This document shows positions 18,450 through 26,594 of a stretch of DNA of 64,000 nt, piece by piece. The notes below the pieces were generated by a model. It had not been told where the DNA came from, did no database searches, and saw only the letters and a program-made list of their open reading frames with translations. Position numbers and translations under genes: made by a program. Source of the DNA: Haloferax sulfurifontis ATCC BAA-897 (GTDB lineage Archaea > Halobacteriota > Halobacteria > Halobacteriales > Haloferacaceae); assembly GCF_000337835.1 (NCBI RefSeq), contig NZ_AOLM01000008.1, positions 62,001-126,000 on the forward strand. Reading direction: 5' to 3'. The stretch's first letter is position 1. Each line of letters starts with the position of its first letter.

Positions 18450-20156
18450 ATGGGCTGGCAGTACACCGTCTTCGCGCTTCCGACGCTCTTTGCGATGATT
18501 ACCGCGGCTCTCCTCGGCGTGTACAGCCTGCGGTACATGCGGGCCCACGGACGGTCGTCCGAACTCGTGGCGTTCTTCGCCGTGAACGTCGGGCTCGTCC
18601 TCTGGACCGGCTTTTCGTCCCTCAAGCTACTGCAGACGGACCCGTCGCTGAAGCTCCTGTTCTACCGGTTTCTCTACTTCGGCGTCGCGCCGCTCGGCGC
18701 GCTCGCGTTCCTCTTTACGCTCCTCCACACCGACCGAGTCAGCCGAATCACGCCCGGACTGGTCGCGGCGGTCATGGCCGTCCCGGTCGCCTTTCTGGCG
18801 CTCCTGTTTACGAACCCGAGCGGCCTCGCCATCGAGGCGACGCGCCTCATCGAGACGGGCGGACTCGTCGTCATGCGGGTCGACGTCGGCCTCGGCCACG
18901 TGGTGTTGGAGTCGCTCTACAACGCGGTGCTCTGCGCGCTGGCCGTCGCGCTCATCCTCACCGAGGCGGGTCGACTGGGCCGACCGTACATTCCGCAGGC
19001 GGTCTTGGTGAGCGTCGGGCTCGTCGCCCCGTTCGTCTTCGCGGCCTGCACCACGCTCGGAATCCCGCCGTTCGGGAGCGACGGCGTGAATCTCGTGCCG
19101 ACCTCGGCCGCAATCACGTCGGCCGCCATCGGCGTCGCGCTCTTTCGCTACCGGTTTCTCGACCTACCGCCCATCGCCTACACGACCGCGATGGAGGAGT
19201 CGCCCGACGGCGTGTTCGTCCTCGACGCCGACGAGCGAATCGTCCACGTCAACACCCGCGGCGCGGCGCTCTTAGAGCGCTTCGGCGCGGCCGTCGGCGA
19301 CCCGGTCACCGTGGTCTCGTCGGACCTCGACCTGACGACCGAGAGCAACGACAGCGTCAGAACCACGCGAGCGGACGGCGAGACGGTGTATCTCAGCGCC
19401 CGGTCCCAGCGGCTCGAGCGGGGCGACCAGACCGTCGGATGGGTCATCGTCCTCCGCGACGTGACCGAGTTGCACCGTCAAAAACAGACCATCCTCTCCC
19501 GAAACGAGAAGCTCACGCTCCTCAACCAGATCATCCGCCACGACATCCGAAACGACGTGGCCGTCATCCTCGGCAACGCCCGGCTTATCGAGGAGTCGGT
19601 CGACGACGAGGTGGTGCGCAATCGTCTCAACACGATACTCAGAAACGGGGAACACGCCTCCGAACTCACGGTGAACGTCCGGAACCTCATGGCGACGATG
19701 CTCGACGACGAGGAGACGACCCGGCCGACGGCGCTCGCCGGGCCGCTCTGGGCGGAGGCGAGCGCGGTCCGCGACGGCGCGTCCGACGCCGCGGTTTCGC
19801 TCCCCGACGAGCCGCCGGAAGTGACCGTCGTCGCCGACGACATGCTGGGGACCGTCTTCCGCAACCTCCTCACGAACGCGGTGCGACACAACGACGCCGG
19901 CCGGGCCGAAATCGACGTGTCGGTCGGGGTGCGAGACGACGACGCGCTCGTCCGCATCGCCGACAACGGACCGGGCGTTCCCGACGAGCGCAAAGAGGAG
20001 GTGTTCGGCCGCGGCGAGAAGGGCCTCGAAAGCCCCGGGACCGGCCTCGGGCTCTACCTCGTCGACACCATCGTCAGCGGCTACGGCGGCGACGTGTGGG
20101 TCGAGGACAACGACCCCCGCGGCGCGGCCTTCGTGGTCCGCCTGCGGAGGGCCTGA
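18450..20156 (+). CDS. Membrane histidine kinase with 7TM sensor and PAS domain
   Basis: This 568-aa kinase begins with about seven transmembrane helices (residues ~5-235, histKA_7TM type). A PAS domain follows (~245-345, AMEESPDGVFVLDADERIVHV), then an H-box with the phospho-acceptor histidine in IIRHDIRNDV. The ATPase domain carries the N-box NLLTNAVRHN, DNGPGV and GTGLGLYLV. The protein lacks a receiver, so it needs a partner. The divergent gene 200 bases away encodes a receiver-HTH_10 protein and is the natural candidate. The ligand of the membrane sensor is unknown. Confidence 0.92.
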   Translation: MGWQYTVFALPTLFAMITAALLGVYSLRYMRAHGRSSELVAFFAVNVGLVLWTGFSSLKLLQTDPSLKLLFYRFLYFGVAPLGALAFLFTLLHTDRVSRITPGLVAAVMAVPVAFLALLFTNPSGLAIEATRLIETGGLVVMRVDVGLGHVVLESLYNAVLCALAVALILTEAGRLGRPYIPQAVLVSVGLVAPFVFAACTTLGIPPFGSDGVNLVPTSAAITSAAIGVALFRYRFLDLPPIAYTTAMEESPDGVFVLDADERIVHVNTRGAALLERFGAAVGDPVTVVSSDLDLTTESNDSVRTTRADGETVYLSARSQRLERGDQTVGWVIVLRDVTELHRQKQTILSRNEKLTLLNQIIRHDIRNDVAVILGNARLIEESVDDEVVRNRLNTILRNGEHASELTVNVRNLMATMLDDEETTRPTALAGPLWAEASAVRDGASDAAVSLPDEPPEVTVVADDMLGTVFRNLLTNAVRHNDAGRAEIDVSVGVRDDDALVRIADNGPGVPDERKEEVFGRGEKGLESPGTGLGLYLVDTIVSGYGGDVWVEDNDPRGAAFVVRLRRA

Positions 20157-20205
20157 GAGCGGGACGACCGCACAGTCCCAACACTCAAAAGGTCAGCAGA
20201 GAGAT

Positions 20206-20580
20206 ATGAGTGGAATGCCATCCGCCGTTCTCCACGCCGGCGTCAGCCGGTGGCGACTGGCCGTTTTCGCGGTCGTCGCCGTCGTGCTCGTCGCTCTACT
20301 GTCTCTCACCGACGAGTCGGTCAGTCCGGCGCTCGCGGTCATGGGACTGCTCACGCTCGTCTACATGTTCGCCGGCGCAGTCGACGCCGTCCGCGAGCAT
20401 CCAGTCTTCCCGCTCGCCTCCGCGGTGTACACGACGCTCCTGTTCGCCGGCGGGTACGCCAGCGGCGCGTTGTCGAATCTCCTGTGGGGCGTCCTCGCCG
20501 TCCCCTCGGCGCTCGGCGTCGTCGTCGAGGCGTACAACTACCGGCACGGAACGAGCTATCTCCGGTTCGGTGTCGGATGA
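20206..20580 (+). CDS. Small four-helix membrane protein, function unknown
   Basis: This 124-aa protein is almost wholly hydrophobic with about four transmembrane helices (LAVFAVVAVVLVALLSL, LAVMGLLTLVYMFAGA, VYTTLLFAGGYASGALSN, LLWGVLAVPSALGVVVEA). It has no catalytic motif and I do not recognise the family. The start ATG is 50 bases after the histidine kinase stop, and the stop overlaps the start of the next membrane protein (ATGA). The two are therefore a coupled pair and may belong to the kinase transcript. Confidence 0.8.
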   Translation: MSGMPSAVLHAGVSRWRLAVFAVVAVVLVALLSLTDESVSPALAVMGLLTLVYMFAGAVDAVREHPVFPLASAVYTTLLFAGGYASGALSNLLWGVLAVPSALGVVVEAYNYRHGTSYLRFGVG

Positions 20581-20975
20581 CGAGGGTGAGCGACACCGCC
20601 GTCGCCGGAGCGATAGCCGTCGCGTCGGTCCTCGTGGGACTCGTCGTCGCCGTCGACGGCCCGGAGGTCGACCTCGCGGCCGGCGTCGCCTGGACCGGCG
20701 CGACCGGCATGGTCCTCCTGCGGGTTCGCGGATGGGTCCGCGAGGCTCGGAGCGACGAGCCGCCCGAACCGGGGCCGCTCGTGCGTCTGGCCGAATTCGA
20801 TTACGACCCGCGGTACGACCGCTATCTCGGGGTCGCCCTGTTCCTCCTCGGTCTCGCGGCGTTCGCGGCGCTCCTCGTCGGCGACACGTCCGGCTCGAAC
20901 GCGGTGTTGCTCATCGGCGTCGGGAACCTCTGTCTGATTGCCGCGCTCGGGGCGGTCGCGCTCGCCGAGAGATAG
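20577..20975 (+). CDS. Small membrane protein coupled to the preceding gene
   Basis: This 132-aa protein has two N-terminal hydrophobic helices, a cytoplasmic charged loop (RVRGWVREARSDEPPEPG) and two more C-terminal helices. The loop-end stretch AEFDYDPRYDRYLG is the only notable motif. I chose the ATG at 20577, which overlaps the upstream stop by four bases. No function is recognised. The overlap implies co-translation with the preceding four-helix protein. Confidence 0.78.
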   Translation: MTRVSDTAVAGAIAVASVLVGLVVAVDGPEVDLAAGVAWTGATGMVLLRVRGWVREARSDEPPEPGPLVRLAEFDYDPRYDRYLGVALFLLGLAAFAALLVGDTSGSNAVLLIGVGNLCLIAALGAVALAER

Positions 20976-21233
20976 TGCGAACAATCGGAACGACCGCGCC
21001 GCCGTCCGCTGTTTTTTTGAGAATCGGGCCAAAAAGACTACTTAGGAGGCTGACAATCTCCAGGTGTCCGCTCGATACTGTCTGGTCGGCGGACTGGTGA
21101 CATAACATCGCAGGCAGGCGGCCCATCCCGTGCCACCGGTACTCCGACCCTGCCCCCTCGGACTGCCGCCCGATGGTCCGCCCCTACATTTCTACCCTCT
21201 CACCGCGTGTTCCGCGAGCGACCGGTCCGCGAC

Positions 21234-22208
21234 TCAGTCGCGCCCCGGAGCGCCGGCCCCGTCGAGGCCGGCCACGCGGGACTCGATTTTGCCGTAGGCG
21301 CGGACGACCGTGCCGCGAAGCGACTCCGTCGCGAGGACGGCGAAGCCGGTGAAGATAGTCGCGAAGCCGACGACGGTGAGCGTCGAAATCGACTCGCCGA
21401 GGAGCGCCGTTCCCCCGAGCGTGGCGACGATGGGCACGGCGTAGAAGACGAGGTTGCCGCGAATCGGACCCACGTCGTCGAGGAAGCCGAAGTAGGTGAG
21501 GTAGGCCACCGCGCCGGCGAAGACGCCGACGTAGGCGAGCGCGACGAGCGCCGTCGGCGACCACGTGGCCGCGGCGAGCGACTCGCCGGAAGCGACGCTC
21601 AGCCCGTGGGTGAGCGCCGCGCTGACGGGGAGCGCCCACGCCGTTCGGACGGTGCTCGAAAGTGAGGTGTCGGCCCAGCGGATGAGGACGGTCCCGAGCG
21701 CGCCGCTGACCGCGCCGAGGAAGACGACGCCCTTCCAGAGCGCCTCGCCGCCGAGCAGGTTCGCGGGGTCGACGCCGACGACGAGACCGACGCCGAGAAG
21801 GCCGATGAGCATCCCGAGCGCGCCGCGAGTGGAGAGTCGTTCGTCGGCGAGGAGCGCCATGGCGAACACGGGCGTCAGAATCGGGTTGAGACTGAAGATA
21901 ATCGACCCGACGCCGCTGGAGACGTGCTCCTGTCCCACGAACAGGAGGGCGTTGGCGAGACCGATGACGAACACGCCGGTGGCGAGGATGCCGACCACGT
22001 CGCGGACGGACCGCGGGAGCAGTTCGGCGCGCGGCCGAGTCGCGACGACGTAGCCGACGAGCAACACCGCCGCGATGTCGAACCGGAGCGCGACGAACAG
22101 GAGCGGCGGCAGGTAGTCGAGGCCCGCTTTCGCGGCGACGAACGTGCCGCCGAAGAAGAACGCCGTCAACGCGAACAGGACGAACCGCCGGCGCGTCGCC
22201 GTCACCAT
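21234..22208 (-). CDS. DMT/EamA family transporter
   Basis: This 324-aa inner-membrane transporter has about ten transmembrane helices in two EamA halves, with landmarks FFFGGTFVAAKAGLDYLPP, LRFDIAAVLLVGY and YLTYFGFLDDVGPIRGN. The family exports metabolites, amino acids or drugs, and the substrate cannot be told from sequence. The ATG at 22208 gives a normal-length protein; the longer open frame upstream is not family-like. It is divergent from an HTH regulator across a 196-base region with a promoter-proximal inverted repeat, a classical arrangement for local regulation. Confidence 0.9.
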   Translation of the reverse strand: MVTATRRRFVLFALTAFFFGGTFVAAKAGLDYLPPLLFVALRFDIAAVLLVGYVVATRPRAELLPRSVRDVVGILATGVFVIGLANALLFVGQEHVSSGVGSIIFSLNPILTPVFAMALLADERLSTRGALGMLIGLLGVGLVVGVDPANLLGGEALWKGVVFLGAVSGALGTVLIRWADTSLSSTVRTAWALPVSAALTHGLSVASGESLAAATWSPTALVALAYVGVFAGAVAYLTYFGFLDDVGPIRGNLVFYAVPIVATLGGTALLGESISTLTVVGFATIFTGFAVLATESLRGTVVRAYGKIESRVAGLDGAGAPGRD

Positions 22209-22348
22209 TCCGCACCTCCGACCGAGAGACCGAACGCAGAGTGAAGTGAACGCATCTTGGATACACGTACGACTCCCCCACGTATAGTTTGATTCAGAAA
22301 TTAATTCAGAGTAAGAAAACGTCGCGTGCGGCGAGCGTGATTCATTAT

Positions 22349-22363
22349 GTGAAATTCTTTCAC
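22349..22363. promoter_or_regulatory. Inverted repeat and TATA element before the HTH regulator
   Basis: An inverted repeat GTGAAA-TTC-TTTCAC occupies 22349-22363, followed by a TATA-like GTTTATC at about 22376-22382. That is roughly 27 bases before the ATG at 22405, consistent with a leaderless transcript. The repeat abuts the core promoter and lies in the intergenic region shared with the divergent transporter, so it is a good candidate operator for the regulator itself. Confidence 0.5.
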
Positions 22364-22404
22364 GACGCGAAAGACGTTTATCGGGGCACGCACAACCCCG
22401 ATGC

Positions 22405-23193
22405 ATGGAGTCGGCATTAGACGAAATCGAGTTCCTCGCGCTCTCGCAGAACCGCGTCGACGCGCTCAGATACCTCGCCGAGCGGCCGCACTCCAGACGC
22501 GAACTGGTCGAACGGACCGGGGCGTCACAGCCGACGATGGGCCGGATTCTCAGCGATTTCGAAGACCGGTCGTGGCTCGTCCGCGAGGACGGCGCGTACC
22601 GGGCGACGGTGACGGGCGAACTCGTTTCTCGGGGCTTCGACGACCTCGTCGACATCCTCGACACCGACGCCAAGCTCCGGCCGGTCGTCGAGTGGCTCCC
22701 GACCGACGCCATCACGTTCGACCTCGAACACCTGACCGAGGCGACGATTACCACGCCGAGTCAGGTCCGGCCGAACGCGCCGGTCAAGCGCGCCGTGGCC
22801 CTTCTGAGCGAGGCCGAAGACGTGCGAATCTTCTCCTACGCCTTCAACGAGCAGAACCTCGACATCGTCAGGGAGCGGACCGCCGCCGGCGACCAGCGGT
22901 TCGAGGGCGTCTTCTCGTCGGCCGCCATCGACGCGCTCGCCCACGACTCCCAACTGCGCGAACAGCTCCGCGACCTCCTCGACGCCGACGCGGCCGCCGT
23001 CCGCATCACCGACGAGCCGATTCCGATGGCGGCGACCATCGCCGACTCGACCGTCCACCTGTTCCTCCGCGACGACACCGGTATCCTTCAGGCCTCCATC
23101 GACGTGACCGAACCGGAGGTGCTCGCGTGGGCCGACGAACTGTTCGAGCGCTACTGGGAGGCGGCGGAGCCGCTCGACCTCGACCGGCTGTAA
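22405..23193 (+). CDS. Winged-helix transcriptional regulator
   Basis: This 262-aa regulator has an N-terminal winged helix (residues ~8-80: NRVDALRYLAERPHSRREL, TGASQPTMGRILSDFE). Its larger C-terminal part resembles the DUF1724-type effector region of haloarchaeal regulators (TPSQVRPNAPVKRAV, VFSSAAIDAL, RDDTGILQASI). The effector is unknown. It is divergent from the DMT transporter, and the shared region has an inverted repeat next to its TATA element. Autoregulation and control of the exporter is the simplest model. The protein is predicted to be soluble and cytoplasmic. Confidence 0.88.
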   Translation: MESALDEIEFLALSQNRVDALRYLAERPHSRRELVERTGASQPTMGRILSDFEDRSWLVREDGAYRATVTGELVSRGFDDLVDILDTDAKLRPVVEWLPTDAITFDLEHLTEATITTPSQVRPNAPVKRAVALLSEAEDVRIFSYAFNEQNLDIVRERTAAGDQRFEGVFSSAAIDALAHDSQLREQLRDLLDADAAAVRITDEPIPMAATIADSTVHLFLRDDTGILQASIDVTEPEVLAWADELFERYWEAAEPLDLDRL

Positions 23194-23278
23194 CGGGCGG
23201 GCGTCTCCGAGAGTATCCGCGTCGCCGACCCGTCAACCGACCCACAATACCTATCGGCGACCTGTGAGAAGCCGACGT

Positions 23279-24445
23279 ATGCCCTCGCCTTCGTCCCCTC
23301 CATCGCGCGTTCCCTCCGATTCCGGCTCCTCGTCGCGTCGCGCGTTTCTCGCCGCCGCTGGCACCGCCCTCGCAAGTGGACTCGCCGGCTGTTCGTCGCT
23401 CCGACAGTTCCGGTCGCCCGACGGGACGGACTGGTCCGCATCCGTGCCCGACCCGAGCGTTCTCTCGCCGCCGGCAACCACCGAGGGGGTCGTCGCCGTC
23501 ATCGGCCATCGGGACGGCGACATCGACGAGGGACGCGTCGTCGCGTTCGACCGGGAGAGCGGCGAGCGCCTGTGGGACATCGATTTCGGCCGGCCGACGG
23601 GCTTGCTCGCCGCTGACGGGTCGGTGTACGCGGGCGAGAAACTCGGGTCGGGTCGCGGGCGGATCTACGCGTTCGACGCCACAGACGGGAGCCAGCGGTG
23701 GTCCCAGACCGTCGGGAACATCGGCTCTGCGATGGCCATCGCGGGCGACACGCTGTACGCGGCGAACGGGACGCTCGCGGCGCTCGCGGCCGACGACGGC
23801 GCGGTTCGGTGGGAGCAATCCGCGGTCGATGGCGTCGGGTTTACCATCGCCGTCGCCCCGCAGGACCAACTGTTCGCCGACGAGCGGGCGGTCTACTACG
23901 GCGACGACGGGGGCGTCTTCGCCATGTCGCCCGACGACGGGAGCCTCCGGTGGGCGTGGCGACCGGACCGCTGGGACTGGGCCGACGTGGGACCGGTTCC
24001 GGCCGGCGATAGCGTCTACGCCGGGAGCGCAGGCGACATCGCCATGCTCGACGCGGCCGACGGGTCGCTCCGGTGGCGGACCTCGTTCGGAGCCGACGCG
24101 CAGGTCGTCGGCGTCCACGAACGCGGTTCGACGGTTCTGGTCGCGGAGGGGACCGACGAGTCGCCGTCGGACACCTTCGGAACGCTGTACGAACTCGCGG
24201 TTCGAGACGGGTCCGAGCGCTACGAAGTCCGCTTCGACAGCCCGGTCGAGCGGACCGCCTCGACCGACGAGACGTTCGTCGTCGGGACCCGCGCGGGCCG
24301 GATTCGGTGGTCCCGCGGCGCGTCGTTTTTCGAGCCGTTCGAGACGACGCTCTCGACCGACGGCTATCTCCTCGGCGCGGCCGGGACGCAGGCGTTCGCA
24401 CAGACGGGCGAGGGGACGCTCTGGGCGCTCTCGCCGGACCGGTAG
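23279..24445 (+). CDS. Tat lipoprotein with PQQ-like beta-propeller
   Basis: This 388-aa surface lipoprotein begins with a twin-arginine signal (SSSRRAFLAAAG) and the lipobox LAGC, so it is likely Tat-exported and lipid-anchored. The mature part is a beta-propeller of PQQ/BamB-like repeats, seen as recurring AFDRESGERLWDID, AFDATDGSQRW, ALAADDGAVRW, AMSPDDGSLRW and MLDAADGSLRW. There is no evidence of bound PQQ or a dehydrogenase active site, so a scaffolding or binding role is more likely than catalysis. I chose the ATG at 23279; an in-frame GTG at 23264 is less likely. Confidence 0.88.
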   Translation: MPSPSSPPSRVPSDSGSSSRRAFLAAAGTALASGLAGCSSLRQFRSPDGTDWSASVPDPSVLSPPATTEGVVAVIGHRDGDIDEGRVVAFDRESGERLWDIDFGRPTGLLAADGSVYAGEKLGSGRGRIYAFDATDGSQRWSQTVGNIGSAMAIAGDTLYAANGTLAALAADDGAVRWEQSAVDGVGFTIAVAPQDQLFADERAVYYGDDGGVFAMSPDDGSLRWAWRPDRWDWADVGPVPAGDSVYAGSAGDIAMLDAADGSLRWRTSFGADAQVVGVHERGSTVLVAEGTDESPSDTFGTLYELAVRDGSERYEVRFDSPVERTASTDETFVVGTRAGRIRWSRGASFFEPFETTLSTDGYLLGAAGTQAFAQTGEGTLWALSPDR

Positions 24446-24548
24446 AAGCAGAGCTGTCCGTCAGACAGCCGTCAGAACGAACCGCGTCGTGCGCCCGGTG
24501 CGCCGGCGTCCGAAACCGCGACCGAGCGATGTCCTCGCTCCCCGCCCG

Positions 24549-24710
24549 TCACTCGAGGTCGTCGAACGAGTCGACCTCGTCCCAGCAGGAACACGGCAGG
24601 TCGTCCAGAGAGGTGACTTCGTCCGGGAGGCTCGTGATTGGAATCCCGGAGCCGGCCTCGTCGCAGTCCCGCTGATGAACGCTGAAGTCGTCGCTGGACA
24701 TCGTGTACAT
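24549..24710 (-). CDS. 53-aa acidic small protein with three cysteines
   Basis: This open frame encodes 53 residues starting MYTMSSDDFSVHQRDCDEAG and ending CSCWDEVDSFDDLE. It is very acidic and has haloarchaeal codon use, with a cysteine at position 16 and a CSC pair near the C-terminus. It lies 67 bases downstream of the methyltransferase on the same strand and could be on its transcript. Three cysteines are too few for a classical zinc finger alone, so metal binding would need a dimer. The function is unknown. Its regular third-position G/C makes it look genuinely coding. Confidence 0.6.
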   Translation of the reverse strand: MYTMSSDDFSVHQRDCDEAGSGIPITSLPDEVTSLDDLPCSCWDEVDSFDDLE

Positions 24711-24777
24711 GGTCAGCACACGCTGTTCGCCGGCTTCATTGAAACAATTTGTGAGTGCGACAAGCGAGCGCGGGGCG

Positions 24778-25395
24778 TCAGAGAACCCGGAAGACGCGAA
24801 CCGTGTCGCGCTTGCCCGGTTCGCAGAGCAACTGCGCGAGACCGAGGTCGGAGAACTCGTCTTTCCAGTTGCGGTGATACAGCGGGAAGTCGTCGTTGAC
24901 GTAGCTCACCTCGGAGCCGGAGCGCCCGCGAGTCGGTCCGTTACCCTCGTTTTCGGCGGTTATCACGAGGTCCGACGAGACGCGCGCGATCTCTTCGAAC
25001 ACCCACGTGTCGTCGGGGTGGACGTGCTGGAGCGTCTCGACGGAGTAGATGACGTCGAACTTGTCGTCGGGGAAGTCGGGGAGCAGGTCCTCGATTGCGC
25101 CGGTGAGGAACGTGCCGGTGTCGACGAGTTCGGGGAAGTACTCGGCCATCACCTCGAAGGAGTCGTCGTTGATGTCGATGCCGGTGATGTCCTCGTAGCC
25201 GCGGTCGTGGAGGTGCGCGAGGTGGCGACCGGAGCTACAGCCGAGTTCGAGAATCGACGCGTCTTCCGCCGCGTAGTGCTCGAACACGGTCGCGAGCGTC
25301 TCGCTGACCTCGTTCGGGCCGATTTGGGCGTAGTACTCCGGCGAGAAGTCGCCGGAGCGCTCGGCCCACCCGCGGTGGTTGTCGTCTGCGTCCAT
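24778..25395 (-). CDS. SAM-dependent methyltransferase (class I)
   Basis: This 205-aa cytoplasmic class I methyltransferase has motif I ILELGCSSGRHLAHL (residues ~48-62), the acidic residue of motif II in GIDINDDS, and motif IV DVIYSVETLQHVHP. The family transfers methyl groups from SAM to small molecules; the substrate is not evident. It is preceded on its strand by an AT-rich TTTACC element about 25 bases upstream of the start. A 53-aa gene lies downstream on the same strand. Length and domain content are normal for the family. Confidence 0.88.
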   Translation of the reverse strand: MDADDNHRGWAERSGDFSPEYYAQIGPNEVSETLATVFEHYAAEDASILELGCSSGRHLAHLHDRGYEDITGIDINDDSFEVMAEYFPELVDTGTFLTGAIEDLLPDFPDDKFDVIYSVETLQHVHPDDTWVFEEIARVSSDLVITAENEGNGPTRGRSGSEVSYVNDDFPLYHRNWKDEFSDLGLAQLLCEPGKRDTVRVFRVL

Positions 25396-25735
25396 ACCCG
25401 GAGTAGCGAACGGGCGGGTAAATGTTCCGCGGAGTGCGCGCCGCCGGTGCGACGCGCGAGGAGAGTCGGAACACCCGGCGACTGCGCCCGGGTCGAGTGC
25501 GCTGGAGGGCGCGATGGGGACGTGCTAGAGAGCACGTTGGGGAGGTGTGCGTCAGGGGAACCGAATTTGGAGGGTGCGTCAGGGGGATTCGGCGTCCCGC
25601 GAGGGGACAGGGTGCGAATGTGCCCTGGAGGGCTGGAGGGGGAGCGCCGTCGCGGGCACGAGCAGTCGGGTGTACCAGTCGAGCGTGCCGTGCCTCGCTC
25701 GCGGCGCGTGCGTCAGCGGGTCGTCGACCGCGGCC
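25396..25735. other. 340-base intergenic region with hairpin and short direct repeats
   Basis: No convincing gene is present here. A perfect hairpin CGTGCT-AGAG-AGCACG lies at 25521-25536. The word GTGCGTCAGxGG occurs three times (25547-25558, 25574-25585, 25708-25719). The region between the methyltransferase start and the lipoprotein stop is otherwise GC-rich and featureless. The hairpin has no following T-run, so I do not call it a terminator. Confidence 0.4.
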
Positions 25736-26152
25736 TCACATCGAGTCGTCGGTCGTCGTCTCGTTCTCGGTCGTCTCGTTCTCGGTCGTCTCGCTCTCGG
25801 TCGTCTCGTTCGTCGTCTCTTCTTCTGTCGTCTCCATCTCAGTCGTCGTCTCGTCTTCCGACGTCTCGTCTTCTATCGTCTCCATCTCAGCCGTCGTCTC
25901 GTCTTCTTCAGTCGTTTCTTCTGTCGTCTCGTCTTCCGTCGTTTCTTCTGTCGTCGTCTCGTCCTCGGTCGTCGTCCCGACACCACCGGTCTCGGCTGTC
26001 GTCTCGGTGTCGCCGACCGCGGGTTCGCCGTCCGTACCGTTCGTGCCGTTCACGGGACCACCACCACCGCCCGTGTCCGTACAGCCGGCGAGTGCGACGG
26101 TCGCCACCGCGACTCCGACACCGAACTGCCGCCGAGTGAGCGTTTCGCGCAT
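25736..26152 (-). CDS. Thr/Glu-rich Tat lipoprotein
   Basis: This 138-aa lipoprotein has the twin-arginine-like start LTRRQFGVGVAVATVALAGC, with a Tat motif and lipobox cysteine. A Gly/Asn/Thr linker follows, then about 75 residues built almost only of Thr, Glu and Asp (units like TTEDETTEE). Such tails are typically extended, highly acidic and possibly O-glycosylated. There is no folded domain, so it may be a surface spacer or the remnant of a larger lipoprotein. The DNA of the tail is a degenerate short-period repeat, so its length may vary between strains. Confidence 0.78.
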   Translation of the reverse strand: MRETLTRRQFGVGVAVATVALAGCTDTGGGGGPVNGTNGTDGEPAVGDTETTAETGGVGTTTEDETTTEETTEDETTEETTEEDETTAEMETIEDETSEDETTTEMETTEEETTNETTESETTENETTENETTTDDSM

Positions 26153-26594
26153 CGCAGTCAGCAGTCTCGCTCGGCGGATGATAATGGGGGAGAGTCGTCC
26201 CGACCGTTCTCCCCGTGAACAACCGTTTCGACCGACTGTTTCGACCGTTTCAGTCGGATTAACGGAACGTTTGTCGGTCGTTCGCGGGCCGGCGAAGACG
26301 GCACAGTACGGCGATTATCACGCGTCTACGGCGGGAGCCGACGAGAAGCAACAGCGGGCAGTCACGAGCGCGACGAGCGCCGTTCGAAGACGTCGAGACG
26401 CGGCGTACCCGCCGCGAATCGCGGCGTCGACGACCGGAGGTGACGTGGAGCTCGCGCGCGCCGGATGAACGAATAAAATTTCTAATTTTGAAACATTCTT
26501 CGCATATTGACAGTCAAAAGAGTTGTAAAAATGTCTAACAAACAGATAAACAAAACATTATACACTAGCAGAGTCGACAAATAGAGAACGAACA
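26153..26594. promoter_or_regulatory. 442-base intergenic region with AT-rich promoter
   Basis: No gene is visible here. The last ~130 bases (26465-26594) turn strongly AT-rich, with a TATA-like CATTATAC at about 26555-26562, roughly 35 bases before the ATG at 26595. This marks the promoter of the TSP3-repeat regulator. The first 300 bases are GC-rich and show nothing I can name. Confidence 0.5.

Noticed and set aside
25521..25536. Hairpin CGTGCT-AGAG-AGCACG as terminator
   Set aside because: No T-run follows, and archaeal terminators are mainly T-rich, so I list it only as a hairpin.
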